64,000 nt of DNA from Nocardia macrotermitis (lineage in GTDB: Bacteria > Actinomycetota > Actinomycetes > Mycobacteriales > Mycobacteriaceae). This document shows, piece after piece, positions 56,103 through 63,461 of the stretch (the stretch's first letter is position 1; every line of letters starts with the position of its first letter). The notes below the pieces were generated by a model. It saw only the letters and a list, made by a program, of their open reading frames with translations. It was not told the DNA's origin and made no database searches. Location: the NCBI RefSeq assembly GCF_009604405.1, contig NZ_WEGK01000002.1, positions 310,001 through 374,000 of the forward strand. The letters are read 5' to 3'. Position numbers and translations under genes: made by a program.

Positions 56103-57275
56103 ATGGAATTGGACTTCAACGCAGATGAGAGCCAGGACGCTGTCGCCGAGGTTGTCGTAAGTTTGCTGGAACGCAATACCGAGCGTGACATCGAGCTGTG
56201 GCCGACCCTCGTGGACAGCGGTCTGCTGGCGGTCGCCCTGCCCGAACGGTTCGGCGGCGACGATATGGGCCTGCTCGAGGTGTCGGCGATGCTGACCGAG
56301 CTGGCCACCGACGCGGTACAGGTACCCGCCCTGGCGACGCTCGGACTGGGTGTGCTGCCACTGGTCGGCAACCTCCCGGATGCGTTGGCGGAGAAGATCT
56401 TTCCCGCCGTCGCCAAGGGCGCGGTGCTCACCGCCGCACTGCATGAGCCGGGTGCGCCGTTCACCACGACGCCGCGGACCACCGCGGTCACCGAGGGTGA
56501 CTCGGTCCGGATCTCCGGCCGCAAAACCGCTGTGCCGTACGCGGATCAGGCGGAGTGGATCCTCGTGCCGACCGATGCCGGGCTGGCCGTGGTGGACGGT
56601 GACGCGACCGGGATCAGTTATGTGGAGAGTCCGACCTCGGCCGGATTCCCGGAATTCTCGGTGCGATTCGACGAGGTGATCGTGCCGGCCGAGCAGCTGT
56701 TGCCGGTCGGGTTCGGTGACCTGCACCGGTTCGCGGTGGCCACCATCGGGGCGGTCGCGGACGGGCTGCTCAAGGGTGTGCTGACGTTGACCGCCGAACA
56801 TGTGCGGACCCGGCAGCAGTTCGGCCGTCCGCTGGCCGAATTCCAGGCCGTGGCACAGGAAATCGCCGATGTGTACGTCGTCTCGCGGACGTTGCACGTG
56901 GCGGCGGCCTCGGCGAATTGGGCACTTGCGACACATCTCGGCAGCGGCCCGTCTCGGTCCTGGACTGACGGAGCGGGGGAGCGAAGCGGAGGAGCGGAGG
57001 AGGGAAGGACCGAGACTTCGGGGGCCGCTGCCCGCCGGAGCGAAGCGGAGGCAATTGGACACAGAACTGATGATGATCTGGATGTGCTCGCCTACGCGGT
57101 CGCGTCGGATCTGCCCGCGGCCATGCAGAAATGCCATCACCTGCACGGCGGTATCGGCGTCGACGTGACCCATCCGCTGCATCGTTACTACTCACAGGCC
57201 AAGGACATCGCCCGCTGGCTCGGCGGCGAATCGTTCCGGCTGGACCGTCTGGGGGCCAGATGTTCATCGATCTGA
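56103..57275 (+). CDS. fadE28: Acyl-CoA dehydrogenase FadE28-like subunit with repeat-derived in-frame insertion
   Basis: One half of the heteromeric ACAD (FadE28-FadE29, ChsE1-ChsE2) that oxidises the three-carbon side-chain intermediate 3-oxo-pregn-4-ene-20-carboxyl-CoA. 390 residues. The alignment with M. tuberculosis FadE28 covers the start (MELDFNADES), LTAEHVRTRQQFGRPLAEFQ and the end (MQKCHHLHGGIGVDVTHPLH, RLDRLGARCS). Residues ~277-322 (THLGSG...IGHRT) have no counterpart: they are encoded by a GC-rich inverted-repeat segment. The insertion keeps the frame and lies in a helix-to-helix turn of the C-terminal bundle. The stop overlaps the next gene by 16 bases. Confidence 0.88.
   Translation: MELDFNADESQDAVAEVVVSLLERNTERDIELWPTLVDSGLLAVALPERFGGDDMGLLEVSAMLTELATDAVQVPALATLGLGVLPLVGNLPDALAEKIFPAVAKGAVLTAALHEPGAPFTTTPRTTAVTEGDSVRISGRKTAVPYADQAEWILVPTDAGLAVVDGDATGISYVESPTSAGFPEFSVRFDEVIVPAEQLLPVGFGDLHRFAVATIGAVADGLLKGVLTLTAEHVRTRQQFGRPLAEFQAVAQEIADVYVVSRTLHVAAASANWALATHLGSGPSRSWTDGAGERSGGAEEGRTETSGAAARRSEAEAIGHRTDDDLDVLAYAVASDLPAAMQKCHHLHGGIGVDVTHPLHRYYSQAKDIARWLGGESFRLDRLGARCSSI
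56940..57051. repeat. Inverted-repeat insertion inside the fadE28-like gene
   Basis: GGCAGCGGCCCGTCTCGGTCC (56940-56960) pairs, with a 5-base interruption, with 57007-57032 (GGACCGAGAC...GGCCGCTGCC). The 46-base loop and the 3' flank both hold GGAGCGAAGCGGAGG-type motifs (loop copy near 56978, flank copy 57037-57051); the latter resembles the end of the 91-base repeat at 21107-21379. With adjacent bases the added DNA is 138 bases (56931-57068), a multiple of three. Confidence 0.75.
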
Positions 57276-58429
57276 CACTCGAGCAGCGCACGCTGCGCGC
57301 CGAATTACGTTCGTACTTCGACGATCTCGTCACTCCCGACGAGGCGGCCGAGATGCTGATCAACCGGCACGGCGACGCCTACCGCGCCGTCGTGCACCGC
57401 ATGGGCCGGGACGGCTGGCTCGGTGTGGGCTGGCCGAAGGAATTCGGCGGCCAGGGATTCGGGCCCGTCGAACAGCAGATCTTCTACAACGAGGCGGTGC
57501 GCGCGGATGTGCCGCTGCCGCTGGTGACGCTGCTGACCGTCGGACCGACGCTGCAACAGTTCGGCACCGACGAGCAGAAGCGCAAGTTCCTGCCCGCAAT
57601 CCTTTCCGGCGACATTCATTTCGCGATCGGCTACTCCGAACCCGAGGCCGGTACCGACCTGGCCGCGCTGCGCACCAGCGCCGTGCGGGACAGCGACGGG
57701 GACTGGATCGTCAACGGGCAGAAGGTGTTCACCACCGGCGCGCACGAGGCCGATTACATCTGGCTGGCCTGCCGCACCGGTACCACCGAATCGCGGCATC
57801 GCGGGATCACGATCCTGATCGTGGACACCAAGGATCCGGGCTACTCCTGGACTCCGATCATCACCTGCGACGGCGCGCACCACACCAACGCGACCTACTT
57901 CGACAACGTCCGCGTGCCGGCGAACATGCTTGTGGGCGAGGAGAATCGGGGCTGGAAGCTGATCACCACACAGCTCAATCACGAGCGGGTGGGGCTCGGG
58001 CCGTCGGGCAAGATCGAGCAGCTCTACGACCGGGTGCACGACTGGGCGAAGGCGCAGGATGTGCTGGGCGAGTCCGGGGTGCAGCGCACGCTGGGTCGGC
58101 TGCACGCCATGACGCGGCTCAACGAACTGCTGAACTGGCAGGTCGCGGCGAAGGCCGGCGAGGCCGAGGAGGACCCCAACGGGGTCATCGCCGACGCCTC
58201 GGCCACCAAGGTCTATTCGACCGAATCCCTCCAGGAGGCAGGGCGTTTGGCCGAGGAGGTGGTCGGTCGCTACGGCGATCCGGCCGAGCCCGCGACCGCG
58301 GAACTGCTGGGCTGGCTGGATCGGCGCACCAAGCAGAACCTGGTGGTGACCTTCGGCGGCGGCGTCAACGAAGTCATGCGCGAACTCATCGCGACCGCCG
58401 GCCTGCGGCTGCCCCGCGTACCGAGATAG
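57260..58429 (+). CDS. fadE29: Acyl-CoA dehydrogenase FadE29-like subunit
   Basis: Partner of the FadE28-like subunit in cholesterol side-chain removal (ChsE2). 389 residues: MFIDLTLEQRTLRAELRSYF, GVGWPKEFGGQGFGPVEQQI, IGYSEPEAGTDLAALRTSAV, DGDWIVNGQKVFTTGAHEAD, YFDNVRVPANMLVGEENRGW and C-terminal NLVVTFGGGVNEVMRELIAT. ATG 57260 lies within the end of the previous gene (16-base overlap), which supports joint translation of the two subunits. Position matches Rv3543c in the igr operon. Confidence 0.92.
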   Translation: MFIDLTLEQRTLRAELRSYFDDLVTPDEAAEMLINRHGDAYRAVVHRMGRDGWLGVGWPKEFGGQGFGPVEQQIFYNEAVRADVPLPLVTLLTVGPTLQQFGTDEQKRKFLPAILSGDIHFAIGYSEPEAGTDLAALRTSAVRDSDGDWIVNGQKVFTTGAHEADYIWLACRTGTTESRHRGITILIVDTKDPGYSWTPIITCDGAHHTNATYFDNVRVPANMLVGEENRGWKLITTQLNHERVGLGPSGKIEQLYDRVHDWAKAQDVLGESGVQRTLGRLHAMTRLNELLNWQVAAKAGEAEEDPNGVIADASATKVYSTESLQEAGRLAEEVVGRYGDPAEPATAELLGWLDRRTKQNLVVTFGGGVNEVMRELIATAGLRLPRVPR

Positions 58430-58438
58430 GAGCCTGGA

Positions 58439-59383
58439 GTGCCGGAGAACAGCACCGCTGACGAGATCGTCGCGGCCGGGGACCGGATCATGGCGCAGGG
58501 CGAATGCGCCCCCCGCTATGGCCGTGACCCGGTGAATCAGCCGATGATCAACAACTGGATCGAGGCCATCGGCGACGCGAATCCGGTCTACGTCGACGAG
58601 GAGGCCGCGCGGGCCGCGGGGCATCCGGGGATCGTCGCGCCGCCCGCGATGGCGCAGGTGTGGACCATGCCCGGTCTGCACGGCGCGCGGCCCGCGGACG
58701 ATCCGATGAACGCGGTCAACGATCTGCTCGACGCCGCCGGATACACCTCGGTGGTGGCGACGAACTGTGAGCAGACCTATCACCGCTATCTGCGACTCGG
58801 TGAGAAGCCTTATGCGCGAACGCGATTGCAGGATCTGGTCGGGCCCAAGCACACCGGGCTGGGGGAGGGGTGGTTCGCCACCTACCTGCTGACCTGGTAC
58901 GTCGGGGACGAGGCCGTCACCGAGATGTCGTTCCGGATGCTGAAATTCATTCCAGGAACCGGGAAACCCGCTGCGCCGCAGGAGGATCTGAGCAAGCGGG
59001 TGCGGCCCATCGTCTCCAAGGACACCGAATTCTTCTGGGAGGGAGCCAAACTCGGCGAACTCCGGATTCAGCGGCTGCCGGACGGGTCGCTGCGGCATCC
59101 GCCGGTTCCGGCGCTGTGGCAGGACAGGGACAAGACGCCGGACTACGTCGTGGCCTCGGGGCGCGGCACGGTGTTCAGCTATGTGGTGCACCACGCGCCG
59201 AAGGTGCCCGGACGGACGCTGCCGTTCGTGGTGGCGCTGGTCGAGTTGGAGGAAGGTGTGCGCGTGCTCGGTGAGCTGCGCGGTATCGAGCCCGACGAGG
59301 TGAGCGTGGGCGCGCCGGTGGAGGTCGCGTTCGAGAAACTCGACGAGGACAACACGCTGCCGTACTGGAAGGCGGTCCGATGA
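58439..59383 (+). CDS. chsH2: ChsH2-like hydratase subunit (MaoC-like plus DUF35)
   Basis: Forms with ChsH1 the hydratase that adds water to 3-oxo-pregna-4,17-diene-20-carboxyl-CoA. 314 residues: N-terminal hot-dog (MaoC-like) domain (INNWIEAIGDANPVYVDEEA, GIVAPPAMAQVWTMPGLHGA) and C-terminal DUF35 OB-fold domain (VPALWQDRDKTPDYVVASGR, GELRGIEPDEVSVGAPVEVA), which in the known system docks the aldolase Ltp2. The usual zinc-ribbon Cys of DUF35 are not visible. GTG 58439 with AGGAG; ATGA overlap with chsH1. Corresponds to Rv3542c. Confidence 0.92.
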   Translation: MPENSTADEIVAAGDRIMAQGECAPRYGRDPVNQPMINNWIEAIGDANPVYVDEEAARAAGHPGIVAPPAMAQVWTMPGLHGARPADDPMNAVNDLLDAAGYTSVVATNCEQTYHRYLRLGEKPYARTRLQDLVGPKHTGLGEGWFATYLLTWYVGDEAVTEMSFRMLKFIPGTGKPAAPQEDLSKRVRPIVSKDTEFFWEGAKLGELRIQRLPDGSLRHPPVPALWQDRDKTPDYVVASGRGTVFSYVVHHAPKVPGRTLPFVVALVELEEGVRVLGELRGIEPDEVSVGAPVEVAFEKLDEDNTLPYWKAVR

Positions 59384-59790
59384 CGCTGCGAGTTTCGGCC
59401 GTGCAGGTCGGAAATGCCCTGCCCGAGTTGGTGATTCACGCCGATCCGACATTCGTGGTCAGTTCGGCGTTGGCCACCAGGGACTTTCAGGACGTGCACC
59501 ACGATCGGGACAAGGCGGTGCAGCGGGGTTCGAAGGACATCTTCGTCAACATCCTCACCGATACCGGTCTGGTGCAACGGTTCGTGACCGATTGGGCCGG
59601 GTCCGGCGCGGTCGTGAAATCGGTGGCGTTGCGGCTGGGTGTGCCGCTGTACGCGGGTGACACGTTGACGTTGAGCGGCACCGTGACCGCCGTCGAGGGT
59701 GCCGTGGTGCACATCGATGTGGTCGGCAAGGACAGCCTCGGTGACCACATCACCGCGAAGGCCGTGATCGAGTTGCAGGAGACCTCGTGA
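59380..59790 (+). CDS. chsH1: ChsH1-like MaoC hydratase subunit
   Basis: Catalytic hot-dog subunit of the ChsH1-ChsH2 hydratase. 136 residues; the hydratase-2 motif is in SSALATRDFQDVHHDRDKAV (Asp and His), and DIFVNILTDTGLVQRFVTDW matches the family helix. Overlaps both neighbours by four bases (ATGA and GTGA), so chsH2-chsH1-ltp2 are translationally coupled. Corresponds to Rv3541c. Confidence 0.93.
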   Translation: MTLRVSAVQVGNALPELVIHADPTFVVSSALATRDFQDVHHDRDKAVQRGSKDIFVNILTDTGLVQRFVTDWAGSGAVVKSVALRLGVPLYAGDTLTLSGTVTAVEGAVVHIDVVGKDSLGDHITAKAVIELQETS

Positions 59791-60962
59791 GTACGGGTAT
59801 CAGCGGCAGGGCCGCCATCGTCGGGATCGGGGCCACGGACTTCTCCAAGGATTCGGGGCGCAGCGAATTGCGTTTGGCCGCAGAGGCTGTCACCGCCGCG
59901 CTGGCCGACGCCGGGTTGACGCCCGCGGATGTGGACGGGCTGACGACGTTCACCATGGACACCAACACGCAGGCCGCGGTGGCGCGTGCGGTTGGTGTGC
60001 CGCAGCTGAAGTTCTTCAGCAACATTCCGTTCGGCGGCGGTGCGGCGGCGGCGACCGTGCAGCAGGCCGCCATGGCGGTGGCGACCGGAGTCGCGGATGT
60101 CGTTGTGGCATACCGGGCTTTCAACGAACGTTCCGGACATCGCTTCGGCCAGTTCGCAACTCACCTCGCCGCCGCCCCGACCTCCTCGGGCGTGGACGCG
60201 GCCTGGGGATACCCGCAGGGGCTGGGCACGCCCGCCGCGCAGGTGGCCATGGTCGCCCGGCGCTACATGCACGTATACGGCGCTACCAGTGCGGATTTCG
60301 GCAAGGTGGCGGTGGCGGACCGCAAGCACGCGGCGGTCAATCCGGCGGCCCACTTCTACGGCAAGCCGATCACCCTCGAGGATCACCAGAACTCCCGCTG
60401 GATCGCCGAACCCCTGCACCTGCTGGACTGCTGCCAGGAGACCGACGGCGGCGTCGCCATCGTGGTCACGAGTGTCGAACGCGCACGGGACCTTCCGCAG
60501 AAACCGGCCGTGATCGCCGGCGCCGCACAGGGTTCCGGCGCAGACCAGTACGTCATGACCAGCTACTATCGCGACGCCCTCACCGGCCTCCCGGAAATGG
60601 GCCTGGTAGGCGACCAACTCTGGTCCCAAAGCGGTTTGCGCCCAACGGATATGCAAGCCGCCATCCTCTACGACCACTTCACCCCCTTCGTCCTCATGCA
60701 ACTCGAGGAACTCGGCTTCTGCCCCCGCGGCGAAGCCAAGGACTTCATCGCCGACGGAGCCATAGAACTGGGCGGCCGCCTCCCCCTCAACACCCACGGC
60801 GGCCAACTGGGCGAGGCATACATCCACGGCATGAACGGCATAGCCGAAGCCGTCCGCCAAATCCGCGGCACCTCGGTGAACCCGGTCCCCGACGTCCAGA
60901 ACATAGTCGTCACCGCCGGCACCGGCGTCCCCACCTCGGGCCTGGTCCTCACCGCCGCCTGA
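59787..60962 (+). CDS. ltp2: Steroid side-chain retro-aldolase Ltp2
   Basis: Thiolase-fold lyase that splits the 17-hydroxy C22 CoA ester into androst-4-ene-3,17-dione and propionyl-CoA, completing side-chain loss, with the ChsH2 DUF35 domain as partner. 391 residues: RAAIVGIGATDFSKDSGRSE, FGGGAAAATVQQAAMAVATG, LHLLDCCQETDGGVAIVVTS and LNTHGGQLGEAYIHGMNGIA. As in non-thiolytic SCP-x relatives, catalytic roles of the thiolase Cys are not expected. GTG 59787 overlaps chsH1. Last gene of the operon; no clear terminator. Confidence 0.94.
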   Translation: MSTGISGRAAIVGIGATDFSKDSGRSELRLAAEAVTAALADAGLTPADVDGLTTFTMDTNTQAAVARAVGVPQLKFFSNIPFGGGAAAATVQQAAMAVATGVADVVVAYRAFNERSGHRFGQFATHLAAAPTSSGVDAAWGYPQGLGTPAAQVAMVARRYMHVYGATSADFGKVAVADRKHAAVNPAAHFYGKPITLEDHQNSRWIAEPLHLLDCCQETDGGVAIVVTSVERARDLPQKPAVIAGAAQGSGADQYVMTSYYRDALTGLPEMGLVGDQLWSQSGLRPTDMQAAILYDHFTPFVLMQLEELGFCPRGEAKDFIADGAIELGGRLPLNTHGGQLGEAYIHGMNGIAEAVRQIRGTSVNPVPDVQNIVVTAGTGVPTSGLVLTAA

Positions 60963-61037
60963 CCTGCCGAATCCATACCCCGGGAGCCCACGTGATGCTC
61001 CTGGGGTACGGGTCGTCGGGCATTGCGTACCCGTCGT

Positions 61038-61060
61038 GTAATACGTATCGTAGGTATTAC
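61038..61060. promoter_or_regulatory. Inverted-repeat operator before the AbrB/PIN operon
   Basis: GTAATAC (61038-61044) and GTATTAC (61054-61060) are perfect inverted arms 9 bases apart, 19 bases before the antitoxin start. AT-rich palindromes at this place are typical sites of autoregulation by VapB-type antitoxins. Confidence 0.65.
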
Positions 61061-61079
61061 GTACCACGGGAGGTGGCCG

Positions 61080-61307
61080 ATGCGGCTCAACAGCAAGGGG
61101 CAGGTCACGATTCCCGCGGAACTGCGGCACAAATACGCGCTGGAAGAGGGGGATGAGGTGGATGTCGTCGACGTGGGTGGTGCTCTGCAAATCGTGCGGA
61201 GACAGGGGGCGGAGAGCCGCGGCGAACGCTTGGTGAAGCATATGCGCGGGCGTGCCACCACGAAGATGACGACCGATGAGTTGATGGAACTTTTCCGTGG
61301 TGAATGA
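61080..61307 (+). CDS. AbrB/MazE-fold antitoxin (VapB-like)
   Basis: 75 residues. The swapped-hairpin DNA-binding motif is MRLNSKGQVTIPAELRHKYA, LEEGDEVDVVDVGGALQIVR; the C-terminal ~30 residues (GRATTKMTTDELMELFRGE) should bind and block the toxin. GGGAGG lies eight bases before ATG 61080. The toxin GTG overlaps the 3' end by 11 bases, the normal arrangement. Expected to repress its own promoter through the palindrome at 61038. Confidence 0.88.
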   Translation: MRLNSKGQVTIPAELRHKYALEEGDEVDVVDVGGALQIVRRQGAESRGERLVKHMRGRATTKMTTDELMELFRGE

Positions 61308-61740
61308 GCCCGGTCTTCGTGTTGTTGCCGATCGTCCGACGACGCTGGTGGATTCATGTGTGTTACTCGATGTCCTCACCAACGACCCCACCTGGGCGGA
61401 TTGGTCGGATCGTGCGCTCGCCCGGGCCCGCAATGTCGGGTCGCTGGTCATCAACCCGATCGTCTATGCCGAGGTCGCCGCGGGTTTCGACGCCATCGAG
61501 GACCTCGACGCGGCGCTCCCCGAAGCGGAGTTGGGGCGGGAAGATCTGCCGTATACGGCGGGGTTCGTGGCCGGTAAGGCGTTCGTCGCCTACCGGCGCA
61601 AGGGCGGGGAGAGGCGCGGTCCGCTGCCCGACTTCTACATCGGTGCGCATGCCGTGGTCGCCGGGTATCGACTGCTCACCCGGGATGCGGCGCGTTTCCG
61701 GACTTACTTTCCGCGGCTTCAGGTGATCGCACCGGCGTGA
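61297..61740 (+). CDS. PIN-domain toxin (VapC-like RNase)
   Basis: 147-residue metal-dependent RNase. Acidic active-site residues: Asp in TTLVDSCVLLDVLTNDP, Glu in INPIVYAEVAAGF, Asp in LPDFYIGAHAVV and Asp in LLTRDAARFRTYFP. Cognate antitoxin is the upstream AbrB-like gene. GTG 61297 or GTG 61300 can be the start. RNA target unknown; VapC toxins usually cut tRNA or rRNA. Confidence 0.9.
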   Translation: MVNEPGLRVVADRPTTLVDSCVLLDVLTNDPTWADWSDRALARARNVGSLVINPIVYAEVAAGFDAIEDLDAALPEAELGREDLPYTAGFVAGKAFVAYRRKGGERRGPLPDFYIGAHAVVAGYRLLTRDAARFRTYFPRLQVIAPA

Positions 61741-61863
61741 TCAGGATGCGGCATCGCTGATCGGGGATGCGGCGTCGACCGCATGAGGTCTGCGGGCTCC
61801 TTCGAAATGGATTGTCCAGTCCCTGCGAAGCCGTTGTGCTTTCGGGGGAACTGTGTGGTCCGG

Positions 61864-62430
61864 CTATTGCGGTTGGGTCGGGGGGAGTCCGGCTATGGTC
61901 AGGTCGAGTAGGCGGGTGGCTCGGGTGGTGGGGTCGGGGGAGGTTTCGGTGGTGAGGGCTATGCCGACGATCAGCATGATCAGTTCCGCGACGGTTGCGG
62001 TGGTTGTTACCGTGCCATCCTGAACTGCTCTGTGTAGCAATGGGTTTCCGGATTTTTCCAGGGCTGCCGAGCAGGCGTTGTCGTGTACCGGGTCGGTGAG
62101 GTCCTGGGTGAGAGTGGCGGCAAGTCCGCGGGCGCCTATGCAGTAGGTGAGGACGTCGGTCAGCCATTCCAGGAGCGCGGCGCGGCTGTCGGGGGCGTCG
62201 AGTAGTTCCTCGGCGCGGGTGCACAGCGCTTCGATTCGCTTGTGGGACACCGCTTCCAGCAGTGCGCGGCGGGTGGGGAAGTGGCGGCGTACGGTTCCGG
62301 AGCCCACTCCCGCGATGCGGGCGATTCGTTCCATGGACGCGTTGGCGCCGTGGGCGGCGATCTCCTCTTCCGCTACCGCGAGGACGCGTGCGTAGTTGCG
62401 GCGTGCGTCGGCACGCTGCTGTCCGGGCAC
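61864..62430 (-). CDS. TetR-family transcriptional regulator
   Basis: 188 residues. N-terminal helix-turn-helix ADARRNYARVLAVAEEEIAA, MERIARIAGVGSGTVRRHFP and TRRALLEAVSHKRIEALCTR; the ligand domain has PDSRAALLEWLTDVLTYCIG. GTG 62430 start. It is divergent from an NmrA-type gene; a perfect palindrome lies in the 101-base spacer, so it likely represses both itself and that gene. Ligand unknown. Confidence 0.88.
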   Translation of the reverse strand: MPGQQRADARRNYARVLAVAEEEIAAHGANASMERIARIAGVGSGTVRRHFPTRRALLEAVSHKRIEALCTRAEELLDAPDSRAALLEWLTDVLTYCIGARGLAATLTQDLTDPVHDNACSAALEKSGNPLLHRAVQDGTVTTTATVAELIMLIVGIALTTETSPDPTTRATRLLDLTIAGLPPTQPQ

Positions 62431-62484
62431 GGCGTCACCTCCTGGGTTGCTAAACGGCGGGCCCCGCCATATCTTAGTGGAAGA

Positions 62485-62507
62485 TAAACGGCGGGCCTCG
62501 CCGTTTA
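62485..62507. promoter_or_regulatory. TetR operator candidate
   Basis: TAAACGGCG (62485-62493) and CGCCGTTTA (62499-62507) are perfect 9-base inverted arms with a 5-base centre, 25 bases before the NmrA-type gene. A partial copy TAAACGGCGGG lies at 62451-62461, nearer the regulator. Confidence 0.65.
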
Positions 62508-62531
62508 GTGAATCCGCATGTTAGGGGCATC

Positions 62532-63455
62532 ATGTCTACAGATTCCGCACCGGTTCTGGTTTCCGGGGCCACCGGTCAGCAGGGTGGCGCTACCGCCCGT
62601 GCGCTGCTCGAGGCGGGCGTCGGAGTTCGTGCTCTGGTTCGTGATCCGCACACCGCGCGCGCCGCGGCCGTCGCGGCGCTCGGCGCTGAACTGGTCACCG
62701 GTGATCTGCGTGATCGCGATTCGATCATCCGGGCGGCCGCGGGAGCGCGGGCGGTATTTTCCGTGCAGATGCCCGAATTTGGTTCGGCCGGACCAGATTT
62801 CGACGGTGAGATCGCGCAAGCGGTGAATCTCGTCGAGGGGGCGCTGGCTGCGGGAGTAACGCAGTTCGTGCACACTTCCGTTTCCGGCGCGGGGCAGCGC
62901 ACCGAGGATCCGCGCTGGACCGAGGGCCGCTGGCCGATGGCCGAGGCCAGTCTGCGGGCGAAGGCCGTGATTCAGGATCGGGTGCGCGCGGCGGGTTTCC
63001 GGCATTGGACGCTGCTCAAGCCCGCGACCTTCATGGAGAACTTTCTGCCGTCCGCGGCGTATCTGTTCCCGCGCGGTGTCGAGGGCGGGCTGGTGAGCGT
63101 CATCAAACCGGAGACTCGCCTGTCGCTGGTCGCGGTGGACGATATCGGTCGTGCCGCCGCCGCGGCCTTCCTCGCGCCCGAGCGGTTCGACGGCGTCGAA
63201 CTCGAACTCGCCAGTGATCTGTCGACGATGACCGAGATCGCCGAAGTCCTTGCCCGCGTGCTGGATACGCCGCTGTCTGCACCGAACATGACCGAGGAAC
63301 AGGCGCGGGCGGCCGGAATGCCCGCCATGGGTGCCGGGCTGGATCTGTTGAACGTGGTTCCGCAGCCCGCCCGCCCGGAGTTCGCCAGGGATCTCGGTAT
63401 CCCCGTCACGAGTTTCGCGGAATGGGCCTCGCGGAAGCTTCGACCTGCGGCCTGA
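62532..63455 (+). CDS. NmrA/NAD(P)-binding (atypical SDR) oxidoreductase
   Basis: 307 residues with an N-terminal dinucleotide-binding motif VLVSGATGQQGGATARALLE, the NADP-phosphate region ALVRDPHTARAAAVAAL, VTGDLRDRDSIIRAAAGARA, HTSVSGAGQRTEDPRW and KPATFMENFLPSAAYLF. It lacks the SDR YxxxK dyad, as is usual in NmrA-like quinone reductases or redox sensors. ATG 62532 is chosen at the fold. The palindrome upstream suggests control by the divergent TetR gene; such pairs often respond to electrophiles or oxidants. Confidence 0.85.
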   Translation: MSTDSAPVLVSGATGQQGGATARALLEAGVGVRALVRDPHTARAAAVAALGAELVTGDLRDRDSIIRAAAGARAVFSVQMPEFGSAGPDFDGEIAQAVNLVEGALAAGVTQFVHTSVSGAGQRTEDPRWTEGRWPMAEASLRAKAVIQDRVRAAGFRHWTLLKPATFMENFLPSAAYLFPRGVEGGLVSVIKPETRLSLVAVDDIGRAAAAAFLAPERFDGVELELASDLSTMTEIAEVLARVLDTPLSAPNMTEEQARAAGMPAMGAGLDLLNVVPQPARPEFARDLGIPVTSFAEWASRKLRPAA

Positions 63456-63461
63456 GCGAAT

